Shown piece after piece: positions 16,220 to 24,058 of a stretch of DNA of 47,490 bases. The DNA is from Schleiferiaceae bacterium (GTDB lineage: Bacteria; Bacteroidota; Bacteroidia; Flavobacteriales; Schleiferiaceae). The DNA lies in assembly GCA_022426185.1 (NCBI GenBank), contig JAKMEB010000165.1, positions 1-47,490 on the forward strand, in the 5' to 3' direction. Under the pieces are notes generated by a model. It worked only from the letters and a program-made list of their open reading frames with translations, was not told where the DNA came from and searched no databases. A program made the position numbers and the translations under genes. The stretch's first letter is position 1; each line of letters begins with the position of its first letter.

Positions 16220-16756
16220 GTGACAACCAAAAGGACAAAAATCCTATTACTCTCTGATACGCACAGTCACATGGACGACAGAATTCTTGATTTTGCGGCC
16301 GGAGTGGACATGATCTGGCATGCTGGAGATATTGGAGCGCACGAAGGGATGGATGCGCTTGAAGCATTGGATAAACCTTTGATTGCCGTTTACGGGAATA
16401 TCGACGACCATACGATGCGAAGCCGATATCCACTGCACCAAAAGTTTGTATTGAATGGTGTGAAAGTCTGGATCACCCACATTGGCGGATATCCTCCTCG
16501 CTACAACAACAGAACACGAGAGGAATTAAAAAGAGAGCAGCCGGATGTATTTGTTTGCGGACACAGTCATATCTTGAAGGTGGTACATGATAAGCACATC
16601 AATTGTTTGCATATGAACCCAGGTGCGGCGGGAATCCACGGCTTTCATAAAATGCGTACCATGCTGAGGTTCGAATTGGTCCAAGAAGGAGAGGAAAAAG
16701 GAAAAGTCGCAAACCTTGAGGTCATAGAATTAGGAAAACGCGGCCAACTCCGTTAA
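16220..16756 (+). CDS. YfcE/MJ0936-family metallophosphoesterase
   Basis: A calcineurin-like phosphodiesterase with the complete metal-site set: LLLSDTHSHMDDR, WHAGDIGAH, AVYGNIDDH, VWITHIGG, VCGHSHILK and NPGAAG. The GTG at 16220 gives 178 aa beginning (V/M)TTKRTKILLLSDTHSH, the normal family start. The ATG at 16175 used in the ORF track would overlap truA and lies upstream of a plausible -7 element, so it is disfavoured. Substrate is unknown; relatives hydrolyse artificial phosphodiesters and some act on cyclic nucleotides. It is followed closely by purB. Confidence 0.85.
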   Translation: MTTKRTKILLLSDTHSHMDDRILDFAAGVDMIWHAGDIGAHEGMDALEALDKPLIAVYGNIDDHTMRSRYPLHQKFVLNGVKVWITHIGGYPPRYNNRTREELKREQPDVFVCGHSHILKVVHDKHINCLHMNPGAAGIHGFHKMRTMLRFELVQEGEEKGKVANLEVIELGKRGQLR

Positions 16757-16761
16757 TTTTG
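16754..16761 (+). promoter_or_regulatory. -7 element (TAATTTTG) before purB
   Basis: Perfect TAnnTTTG that begins with the stop codon of the phosphoesterase gene and lies 18 nt before the purB ATG. No TTG at the expected spacing, so support is partial. Confidence 0.35.
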
Positions 16762-16779
16762 TGCTTTAATAGCCTTGCA

Positions 16780-18129
16780 ATGTCTACAGCTTTACATGCC
16801 ATCACACCCGTTGACGGTCGATATGCTTCAAAAACCGAAGCCCTCAGTCAGTACTTTTCGGAATTCGCGCTGATCAAATACAGAGTCCGTGTCGAAGTAG
16901 AGTACTTTATCGCATTGTGCGAGAGTGATTTACCTCAGTTAACAGGAGTAGACCACAAGCATTTTGACGCCTTGCGAGCGATCTACAAAAACTTCAGCAC
17001 GGAAGATGCGCAGAAAATAAAAGACATTGAAAAGGTTACCAATCACGATGTAAAGGCGGTTGAATACTTCATCAAAGAAGCATTTGAAAACCTAGGCTTG
17101 AGCAATTTTCAGGAATTCATCCACTTTGGACTTACTTCGCAGGACATCAACAACACATCCGTGCCTTTATCGGTGAAGGAAGCACTTGAAGAGGTCATCT
17201 GCCCTTCAATAGAAGCGCTTATTGAAGCTATTGAGACGAGTGCAAAGGCTTGGGAAGCCATTCCTCTTCTCGCGCGCACACACGGTCAACCTGCATCACC
17301 TACTACACTAGGAAAAGAATTCAAGGTGTTTTCGACACGTCTTCGTGGACAGCTGGCGCAACTGAAAGCGGTACCGCATAGTGCTAAGTTCGGAGGTGCC
17401 ACGGGTAATTTTAATGCGCACGCTGTCGCTTATCCAGGACGCGATTGGCACAAATGGGGAGATGATTTTGTAAGCAACCATCTAGGATTGCAACGCAGCT
17501 ACCCTACTACCCAGATCGAACATTACGATAATATTGCTGCACAGTTCGATGCCCTGAAACGCATTGACAATATCTTCATCGACCTTTGCCGTGACGTTTG
17601 GACGTATGTGAGTATGGATTACTTCAAACAAAAAATCAAAGCCGGTGAGGTAGGATCGTCTGCAATGCCGCACAAAGTGAATCCGATTGATTTTGAAAAC
17701 GCAGAAGGGAACCTAGGCCTTGCTAATGCACTGTTCGAGCACCTCGCTGGAAAACTACCGATATCGCGCTTGCAACGTGACCTTACAGATTCTACTGTTT
17801 TGCGCAATGTAGGTGTTCCATTTGGTCACCTTCTGATCGCCATAGCCTCGATGAACAAGGGATTGGGTAAACTTTTAGTGAATGAGGGTAAAATTGCCGC
17901 AGATCTAGAAGCGAATTGGGCCGTAGTTGCGGAAGCCATCCAGAACATCCTACGTAGAGAGGGCTATCCCAAGCCTTATGAAGCGCTCAAGGCTTTAACC
18001 CGCACAAATAGTGCTATAACTGCATCGAGCATCGCTGAATTCATTGATACCTTAGACGTAAAGGATGCCATCAAAGCCGAGCTTAAACAGATTACTCCGA
18101 GCAATTACATCGGTCAGGTACGAAGCTAA
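16780..18129 (+). CDS. purB: Adenylosuccinate lyase
   Basis: Catalyses two fumarate-releasing steps in purine synthesis: SAICAR to AICAR, and adenylosuccinate to AMP. The ATG at 16780 gives 449 aa beginning MSTALHAITPVDGRYASKTE; the ORF-track start is a TTG 21 nt earlier and is not needed. The superfamily signature SSAMPHKVNPIDFENAEGNL is intact, as are the active-site segments FIHFGLTSQDINNTS and LARTHGQPASPTTLGKEF. This is the E. coli-type PurB subgroup. It is followed 9 nt later by a small exported protein gene. Confidence 0.96.
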   Translation: MSTALHAITPVDGRYASKTEALSQYFSEFALIKYRVRVEVEYFIALCESDLPQLTGVDHKHFDALRAIYKNFSTEDAQKIKDIEKVTNHDVKAVEYFIKEAFENLGLSNFQEFIHFGLTSQDINNTSVPLSVKEALEEVICPSIEALIEAIETSAKAWEAIPLLARTHGQPASPTTLGKEFKVFSTRLRGQLAQLKAVPHSAKFGGATGNFNAHAVAYPGRDWHKWGDDFVSNHLGLQRSYPTTQIEHYDNIAAQFDALKRIDNIFIDLCRDVWTYVSMDYFKQKIKAGEVGSSAMPHKVNPIDFENAEGNLGLANALFEHLAGKLPISRLQRDLTDSTVLRNVGVPFGHLLIAIASMNKGLGKLLVNEGKIAADLEANWAVVAEAIQNILRREGYPKPYEALKALTRTNSAITASSIAEFIDTLDVKDAIKAELKQITPSNYIGQVRS

Positions 18130-18138
18130 ACCTACATT

Positions 18139-18543
18139 ATGAAGAAAGTGCTCATTACCCTGTCTTTCTTTGTTGCCGGAGCGCTGTCTATTGGTCTCTA
18201 TCAATATTTCAGAACACCCGAAAAAGCAATGGAACAGCAGCCTGTTTTCGAAGGCAGCGCAGATGGATTTGCAGGCCTATTAATGGACTACGAATGGGAA
18301 ACCGGTACCGTCGTTCAGCTGTCAGATACCATTCAAAGTGCAGAGCGCAAAAGCATCACCTTTCCTCAAGGGATTATTATTACCAGAGATACTGCCGATA
18401 AAGCCTTATGGCCTAATGAAGGCTACATTACTGTACAAGGTATTTACCAAGGATTGGAAGTAGATGAATTCTTTGGTGAAACGCTAATTCGCATTAACGG
18501 CGCTTTTCTTCTCAAGACCGCGAAGTCTGAAGATCTGAACTAA
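18139..18543 (+). CDS. Small membrane-anchored protein, possibly OB-fold (tRNA_anti-like)
   Basis: A 134-aa protein with one N-terminal hydrophobic segment (VLITLSFFVAGALSIGLY) and an extracytoplasmic part that looks all-beta. The stretch ETGTVVQLSDTIQSAERKSI through ITVQGIYQGLEVDEFFGETL resembles the OB-fold tRNA_anti-like proteins of Bacteroidota, but the match is by pattern only. It lies 9 nt after purB and is probably co-transcribed. Its last 60 bp overlap the convergent MFS gene, the longest overlap in the window. Confidence 0.6.
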   Translation: MKKVLITLSFFVAGALSIGLYQYFRTPEKAMEQQPVFEGSADGFAGLLMDYEWETGTVVQLSDTIQSAERKSITFPQGIIITRDTADKALWPNEGYITVQGIYQGLEVDEFFGETLIRINGAFLLKTAKSEDLN

Positions 18544-19773
18544 ACCAATGCCAAAAAACACCGTAAGTGCTAAAGCTGAATTTCGAAGATCGCCTGTAAC
18601 CGCTTCAAGCACCCCAATACTAAACATACCTATGGTTGTCGCTAATTTTTCCATGACGTCATAGAAACTAAAATAGGTCGTATGATCTTCCGTTTCTGGA
18701 AGCATCTTGCTATAGGTAGAACGCGATAAGCTTTGAACGGCACCCATCACAAAACCAAGCACCCCTCCTACCACATAAAATTGGCCGGCATTCTGGACAA
18801 AATAAGCCGCGAAACACAAGAGCATCCAAATGGTTACACCAACTAATATGGCGAATACATTTGTCGTGCGTTCGCTCAATCGTGCAAAAACTGCAGAACC
18901 TGCAATTGCAACAAACTGAATAATCAAAATGGTCATGATAAGTTGAGACGATTCTAAACCCAAGACTTTAGATCCGAAAACTGCGGCAAGTAAAATAATA
19001 GTCTGCATTCCCACACTGTACCAGAAAAAACCGCCGAGGAAAATGCGCAGGGACTTTATCCGACGAAATTCTTCAAACACAAGCAAAAGCTCGCGCCAGC
19101 TTTTCCAAAAAAGCTTACTCTCAAAATAATCCTTCACTTCATCTTTTGGCAATCTATTAATGGCAGGTAAACCAAATCCTAACCACCAGATACCCGTCAC
19201 TAGAAAAGAGGCCCTGGACGCTGCTCCCGCATCTGTAAAACCAAATGTGGTGGGCATTTGCACCAATACAAGACACATTATGAGCAATAATGCACTTCCG
19301 AAATAGCCTAAGGAGAAACCCCGTGCGGACAATCGATCTTGCATTTCAGCCGGAGCAATAACAGGTAAAAAGCTGTTATAAAACACTATAGAACCTGTAA
19401 AGCCAACACTCGCGATGTATGCTAAATAAAGTCCAAGCCACGGATTATCCGCTGTAAACAAGCCCATACAGGAAGTACTAAGCGCACCTACAATCATAAA
19501 AGTCCGCATGAACACTTTTCTTCGACCCGTTCGATCCGCCATCGCGGCGAGGTAAGGTGAAAGAATGGATATGGTCAAATAGGATGCTGCAATAACGTAA
19601 CTGTAGACTACCGTATTCTCCCACATACGTCCTAAAAACAGGACTTCATTAGTCTCGTTTTTAGTGACCGCCTCATAGTACAACGGAAACAAAACGGTGC
19701 TAATTACCAGTGAATAGACCGAATTGGCCCAATCATACATGGCCCAACCACGTTGTATTTTAGTGAATTTCAT
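18484..19773 (-). CDS. MFS transporter, UMF1 (Atg22-like) family
   Basis: A 429-aa transporter with about 12 membrane helices. The N-terminus KIQRGWAMYDWANSVYSLVI is diagnostic for the UMF1/Atg22-like family, as is LSPYLAAMADRTGRRK in the loop between helices 2 and 3. The second half has GAVQSLSRSTYSKMLPE, another family block. Yeast Atg22 exports amino acids from the vacuole; bacterial substrates are unknown. A TAAATTTG element lies on the minus strand at 19832-19825, 51 nt before the start. Confidence 0.87.
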   Translation of the reverse strand: MKFTKIQRGWAMYDWANSVYSLVISTVLFPLYYEAVTKNETNEVLFLGRMWENTVVYSYVIAASYLTISILSPYLAAMADRTGRRKVFMRTFMIVGALSTSCMGLFTADNPWLGLYLAYIASVGFTGSIVFYNSFLPVIAPAEMQDRLSARGFSLGYFGSALLLIMCLVLVQMPTTFGFTDAGAASRASFLVTGIWWLGFGLPAINRLPKDEVKDYFESKLFWKSWRELLLVFEEFRRIKSLRIFLGGFFWYSVGMQTIILLAAVFGSKVLGLESSQLIMTILIIQFVAIAGSAVFARLSERTTNVFAILVGVTIWMLLCFAAYFVQNAGQFYVVGGVLGFVMGAVQSLSRSTYSKMLPETEDHTTYFSFYDVMEKLATTIGMFSIGVLEAVTGDLRNSALALTVFFGIGLVQIFRLRGLEKKSAVNAN

Positions 19774-19804
19774 CGTTCGACTAATTTACAACGAGAAACG
19801 GCAT

Positions 19805-19812
19805 TATATTTG
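19805..19812 (+). promoter_or_regulatory. -7 element (TATATTTG) before the 281-aa protein gene
   Basis: Perfect TAnnTTTG 27 nt before the ATG at 19840. A TTG at -33 is lacking; TTT occurs at about the right place. Confidence 0.4.
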
Positions 19813-19839
19813 GTGTGTTTGGAACAAATTTAAGGACCT

Positions 19840-20685
19840 ATGAAAAAGCTTTTACTCATTCTCGCCTGCTGTGCTGCCTTTTTAGAAGTTGCCGCTCAGG
19901 ATATGATTATCTATAAGGACAAGACTATCGATGAGGTGACCATCATAGAGGTCAATCCGGACTTCATTAAATACCGTGAATATGGATCACCAGTAAATTC
20001 TGCTACCTTCAGTATTGAAAAGGATTACTTGAGTAAAATCATTTTTGAGAGCGGTCGCGTTATGGATTTAAGTAAAACCATGATGGACGATGAGCGCATC
20101 TATGCGAACCAACGCAGACACGGTATTAAATTGGATATTGGCGCCATCAGTCAAAACTATATGTTCCTAGTTTACGAGGAAGCCATAAACCCGTCTAGCT
20201 CTTGGGAGGCAGGTGCTCTATTTGTAGGGGCGGGTTATGAAAACCAAAACGGCTGGAACGATCCAGAACGTGCCATGGGAGCCGGTCTTTATACCGGTTT
20301 TAAGTTTAAGCGAAGCCCGAATTTCTACATGCAGCGTATGCGCTACGGTCATATCATGAGAGGTTCTTATATCAAACCCAACCTCATGGTTACCACTTTT
20401 AACTACGATCGCATAGATTATGATCATCCACCAGACCCTGTTACATTCATGTATCCAACAACACGCGAGACCGCTTTTGCAGGGGCTGCAATGCTTGAAT
20501 TTGGAAATCAACTGGTGTTGTCTGAACTTCTAATGGTAGAATATTCAGTAGGTTTCGGCTATGGATTCACTTCAAAAGAAGTGAATTGGAATTATTCTAA
20601 TTATGGATTTAGTGGCGGCGTAGGAACGGACTTAGCGCCTTACGTTTGGAACTTCGGATTAAAAGTGGGCTACCTACTGAAATAG
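19840..20685 (+). CDS. Exported beta-barrel-like protein, unknown function
   Basis: A 281-aa protein with a signal peptide (MKKLLLILACCAAFLEVAAQ). An N-terminal segment (DMIIYKDKTIDEVTIIEVNP, FIKYREYGSPVNSATFSI) resembles the short beta domain seen in front of some Bacteroidota barrel proteins. From about residue 95 there are alternating aromatic strands (GAGLYTGFKFKRS, MVEYSVGFGYGF) and a C-terminal NFGLKVGYLLK, as in outer-membrane barrels. No enzyme motif is seen. It stands alone, with its own -7 element and a strong bidirectional terminator after it. Confidence 0.65.
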   Translation: MKKLLLILACCAAFLEVAAQDMIIYKDKTIDEVTIIEVNPDFIKYREYGSPVNSATFSIEKDYLSKIIFESGRVMDLSKTMMDDERIYANQRRHGIKLDIGAISQNYMFLVYEEAINPSSSWEAGALFVGAGYENQNGWNDPERAMGAGLYTGFKFKRSPNFYMQRMRYGHIMRGSYIKPNLMVTTFNYDRIDYDHPPDPVTFMYPTTRETAFAGAAMLEFGNQLVLSELLMVEYSVGFGYGFTSKEVNWNYSNYGFSGGVGTDLAPYVWNFGLKVGYLLK

Positions 20686-20706
20686 TATTTTTACCTTCTC
20701 TAATAG

Positions 20707-20740
20707 AAAAGGCCCGGCGCTTTGCGCCGGGCCTTTTTAT
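20707..20740. terminator. Bidirectional intrinsic terminator
   Basis: A perfect 14-bp stem AAAAGGCCCGGCGC/GCGCCGGGCCTTTT with a TTT loop, flanked by A and T runs, so it can end transcription from both the 281-aa gene and the convergent aconitase gene. Confidence 0.88.
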
Positions 20741-20764
20741 TTTCATCCATCAATGAATGTAATC

Positions 20765-23035
20765 TTAAGCGTTGTTTTGCGTTTTGATTAAATTCAGTGC
20801 GGATCCTGCTTTGAACCACTCAATCTGCTGTGCATTGTACGTGTGATTTAACTGAACAGTGTGTGTTGAACCATCTGCATGAACCACTTCAAGAGTCAGT
20901 TGCTTGCCCGGTGCAAACCCAGCGAGATCTGTGAAGTTGAACGTATCATCTACTTGGATGAGGTCGTAATCTGCTTCATTATCGAAGGTTAAACCCAACA
21001 TACCCTGCTTCTTAAGGTTCGTTTCGTGAATACGCGCGAACGATTTTACAATCACCGCACATACACCTAAGTGACGTGGCTCCATTGCTGCATGCTCACG
21101 AGAAGATCCTTCCCCGTAGTTATGATCTCCAACAACAATAGTTGGAACACCTGCTGCTTTATAGGCACGGGCTACATTAGGAACCTCATCAACAGATCCG
21201 TCGAGTTGATTCGTAACCGCATTCGTTGCTTCTGTATAGGCATTCACTGCCCCAATCAAACAGTTATTTGAAATATTATCTAAGTGGCCGCGGTAACGCA
21301 GCCAAGGACCTGCCATTGAAATGTGGTCCGTGGTACACTTGCCTAATGCCTTGATGAGTAATTTTGCACCATCAATGTTTGAGCCGTCCCATGGTTCGAA
21401 CGGAGCTAACAATTGCAGACGTTGCGAATCTGGATTCACCACAACTTCAATTCCAGAACCGTCTTTCGCAGGAGCTTGGTAACCGTTGTCTTCTACTGCA
21501 AATCCTTTACTTGGCAGCTCTTGTCCCGTAGGCTCTGCGAGTTTTACAGCTTCGCCGTTCGTGTTGAGGAGCGTATCCGTCACCGGATTGAAATCCAATT
21601 TTCCTGAAATCGCTATCGCTGCCACCATTTCTGGTGAGGTTACAAAGGCATGTGTATTAGGATTACCGTCTGCACGCTTTGCAAAGTTTCTATTGAAAGA
21701 GTGAACGATCGAATTTTTCTCTTGCTTTTCGGCACCTTCACGTGCCCATTGTCCAATACAAGGACCACATGCATTCGTAAAGATTCTGGTCCCCTCAAGC
21801 TTATTAAAGGTATCCATCAAACCATCGCGCTCCGCCGTAAAACGAACTTGCTCAGAACCTGGATTGATACCTAAGATTGCCTTAGGCTGCAAGCCTTTAT
21901 CTACTGCATCCGCAACGATGGAAGCGGCACGTGTCAAGTCTTCGTAGGAAGAGTTCGTACAAGATCCTATTAATGCCCATTCGATGTCTGTCGGCCAGTC
22001 GTTTGCTGCAGCCTTCTCCTTCATCTCAGCAACAGGAGTGGCTAAATCTGGAGTAAAGGGCCCGTTCAAGTGCGGCGTCAATTCATCGAGGTTAATTTCA
22101 ATTACTTGGTCGAAGTACTGCTCTGGATGAGCATATACCTCAGCATCCCCAGTCAAGTGTTCTGCCACCTTATCTGCAGCATCAACAACATCTTGACGAC
22201 CAGTAGCAGATAAGTAACGACGCATACTATCATCGTACCCGAAGGTCGATGTGGTTGCACCAATCTCTGCACCCATGTTACAGATGGTACCTTTACCTGT
22301 GGCACTCATACTCTCAGCGCCCTCGCCGAAATATTCTACAATTGCACCCGTTCCCCCTTTTACAGTAAGAATACCGGCTACCTTCAGAATAACATCTTTA
22401 GGTGCAGTCCAACCGTTCAAACGACCGGTGAGCTTTACACCAATGAGTTTTGGGAATTTTAGTTCCCAAGGCATTCCCGCCATCACATCTACTGCGTCAG
22501 CACCGCCTACACCAATAGCTACCATACCCAAACCACCTGCATTAACAGTATGGCTGTCTGTACCGATCATCATACCTCCTGGGAAGGCATAGTTTTCTAA
22601 AACTACCTGGTGAATAATACCTGCTCCGGGCTTCCAGAAACCGATTCCGTATTTATTACATACCGACGATAAGAAGTTGAATACTTCATTATTCTTATTA
22701 ATCCCTTCCTGAAGGTCTTTATCCGCACCGATTCTTGCTTGAATCAAGTGATCCGCATGGGCGGTGGATGGCACTGCAACTTTATCTTTTCCAGCCTGCA
22801 TAAATTGCAACAGGGCCATTTGCGCAGTAGCATCTTGCATAGCTACACGGTCAGGTGCAAAATCAACGTAGCTTGCTCCTCTGCCAAATGCCTGAGAAGC
22901 ATTTCCTTCCCACAAGTGGGTATATAAAATCTTTTCTGCTAAAGTCAATGGTTTTCCAACTGCCTCACGAGCCGCGGCAACGCGCTCTGGGTAACGGTCA
23001 TAAACCTTGCGGATCATTTCGATATCAAAAGTCAT
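20765..23035 (-). CDS. acn: Aconitate hydratase (mitochondrial-type aconitase)
   Basis: Interconverts citrate and isocitrate in the TCA cycle. The 756-aa length and start [20 protein letters not shown] fit the mitochondrial-type subfamily usual in Bacteroidota rather than AcnA or AcnB of enterics. [4Fe-4S] ligands are visible in [13 protein letters not shown] and [11 protein letters not shown]. Substrate-site blocks include [13 protein letters not shown] and the C-terminal swivel-domain [19 protein letters not shown]. The labile cluster would make it sensitive to peroxide. It is a single-gene unit; the 167 bp upstream contain no clear promoter, only an 8-bp inverted repeat. Confidence 0.95.
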   Translation of the reverse strand: MTFDIEMIRKVYDRYPERVAAAREAVGKPLTLAEKILYTHLWEGNASQAFGRGASYVDFAPDRVAMQDATAQMALLQFMQAGKDKVAVPSTAHADHLIQARIGADKDLQEGINKNNEVFNFLSSVCNKYGIGFWKPGAGIIHQVVLENYAFPGGMMIGTDSHTVNAGGLGMVAIGVGGADAVDVMAGMPWELKFPKLIGVKLTGRLNGWTAPKDVILKVAGILTVKGGTGAIVEYFGEGAESMSATGKGTICNMGAEIGATTSTFGYDDSMRRYLSATGRQDVVDAADKVAEHLTGDAEVYAHPEQYFDQVIEINLDELTPHLNGPFTPDLATPVAEMKEKAAANDWPTDIEWALIGSCTNSSYEDLTRAASIVADAVDKGLQPKAILGINPGSEQVRFTAERDGLMDTFNKLEGTRIFTNACGPCIGQWAREGAEKQEKNSIVHSFNRNFAKRADGNPNTHAFVTSPEMVAAIAISGKLDFNPVTDTLLNTNGEAVKLAEPTGQELPSKGFAVEDNGYQAPAKDGSGIEVVVNPDSQRLQLLAPFEPWDGSNIDGAKLLIKALGKCTTDHISMAGPWLRYRGHLDNISNNCLIGAVNAYTEATNAVTNQLDGSVDEVPNVARAYKAAGVPTIVVGDHNYGEGSSREHAAMEPRHLGVCAVIVKSFARIHETNLKKQGMLGLTFDNEADYDLIQVDDTFNFTDLAGFAPGKQLTLEVVHADGSTHTVQLNHTYNAQQIEWFKAGSALNLIKTQNNA

Positions 23036-23202
23036 AGAAGTCTAATTTTTCTATTAATTCGATGCGAATTTAGCACATAAATAGCGATTAGCAGGTGTGA
23101 TTTTGCGTTAGAATCAACAGGACAACCTACTCACTGAAAGATTAAAGATTATCGGTATGACAAATCTTTATTTCCGTAAAAATAGAGCCAACTATTTAAG
23201 AA

Positions 23203-24027
23203 TTAAGGAATCCAAACCTTAAGATTGTGGTGCCAACTATCGCCCTCTATACGAACGATATACATTCCTGTGGACCATAATTCCGTATTGAAGCGATGCG
23301 CTCCAGAGATTTTGGAAGATGCCGCAAGCACTTTTCCAGTGGCATCTAACACACTCACGTTTTGTGGGCTTCCCAAGGTAACGTCCAGATACCCTTCAAT
23401 TTGAGCGATGTTCAAGTCACGCAAAACGGTTTCCATGACATCTAATAGCTCAAAACCAGCAGTATGTAAACTGTCCTTAGCAGGGTTAAAACTCCAATCT
23501 TTTATAGTAAAGCTTTTGGCACTATCTGCTATATCAATACGTGCCCATCCATAACAAGCCGTATCCTCCTTAACGATGCGAAGACCTAGATAACCGTCTG
23601 TCATAGGACCCGCCCAATTTGAATTTGGATAGGCTACCCCATCTACGTGAAATGCCATGTAACCTGCCTCTGTAGTAGCATTGATGCCAGACCAAACCTG
23701 CGCCGCATCAATAGAAGTACCGGGAAGTACTTTTTCTACATAACTGAATCCGTTTTGCCCTGCACCCATTGCGAGATTTCCTTCGATACTATCTCCTGGA
23801 TGAAGCAGCACGGCATTCACATTACCTAATTGGCCACCGCCTAGAATGTGTTCAATGGTAAAATCTACAATGGTATCCCCGTCAAGGTCCAGTTCAAACA
23901 CCCCATCCACAATTGTGGTATCAGGAATATCTGTGTATTGATATTGTGCCTGTGCAGCTGTACCTCCTAATAAAGCGGCTGCCGTTGCTACATATTGACT
24001 GAGACGTTTAGAATCCGATTTTTCCAT
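23203..24027 (-). CDS. Secreted protein with type IX secretion C-terminal sorting domain
   Basis: A 274-aa exported protein: N-terminal KRLSQYVATAAALLGGTAAQ then AQAQ with a signal-type hydrophobic core, an acidic Asp-rich stretch VFELDLDGDTIVDFTIEHIL, and a C-terminal region of about 75 residues (LDVTLGSPQNVSVLDATGKV, STGMYIVRIEG, ending LKVWIP) typical of type A T9SS sorting domains. It should be exported by Sec, then moved across the outer membrane by T9SS and attached or released. The middle part resembles other Bacteroidota proteins with repeated GDxxxDF patterns, but I know no function. It lies 16 bp after the fusion gene, with its own -7 element. Confidence 0.78.
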   Translation of the reverse strand: MEKSDSKRLSQYVATAAALLGGTAAQAQYQYTDIPDTTIVDGVFELDLDGDTIVDFTIEHILGGGQLGNVNAVLLHPGDSIEGNLAMGAGQNGFSYVEKVLPGTSIDAAQVWSGINATTEAGYMAFHVDGVAYPNSNWAGPMTDGYLGLRIVKEDTACYGWARIDIADSAKSFTIKDWSFNPAKDSLHTAGFELLDVMETVLRDLNIAQIEGYLDVTLGSPQNVSVLDATGKVLAASSKISGAHRFNTELWSTGMYIVRIEGDSWHHNLKVWIP

Positions 24028-24032
24028 GAGGG

Positions 24033-24058
24033 CAAATATAAAACTAAAAGCGGCGCAA
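24033..24058 (-). promoter_or_regulatory. Promoter-like sequence before the T9SS substrate gene
   Basis: Minus strand: TTG at 24058-24056, 15-nt spacer, perfect TATATTTG at 24040-24033, five bases before the ATG at 24027. It overlaps the 3' end of the upstream fusion gene. The spacer is shorter than usual, and use of this element would give a leaderless message. Confidence 0.4.

Noticed and set aside
23143-23170. 8-bp inverted repeat TAAAGATT/AATCTTTA upstream of aconitase
   Set aside because: AT-rich with a 12-nt loop; could be chance. No regulator family motif recognised.
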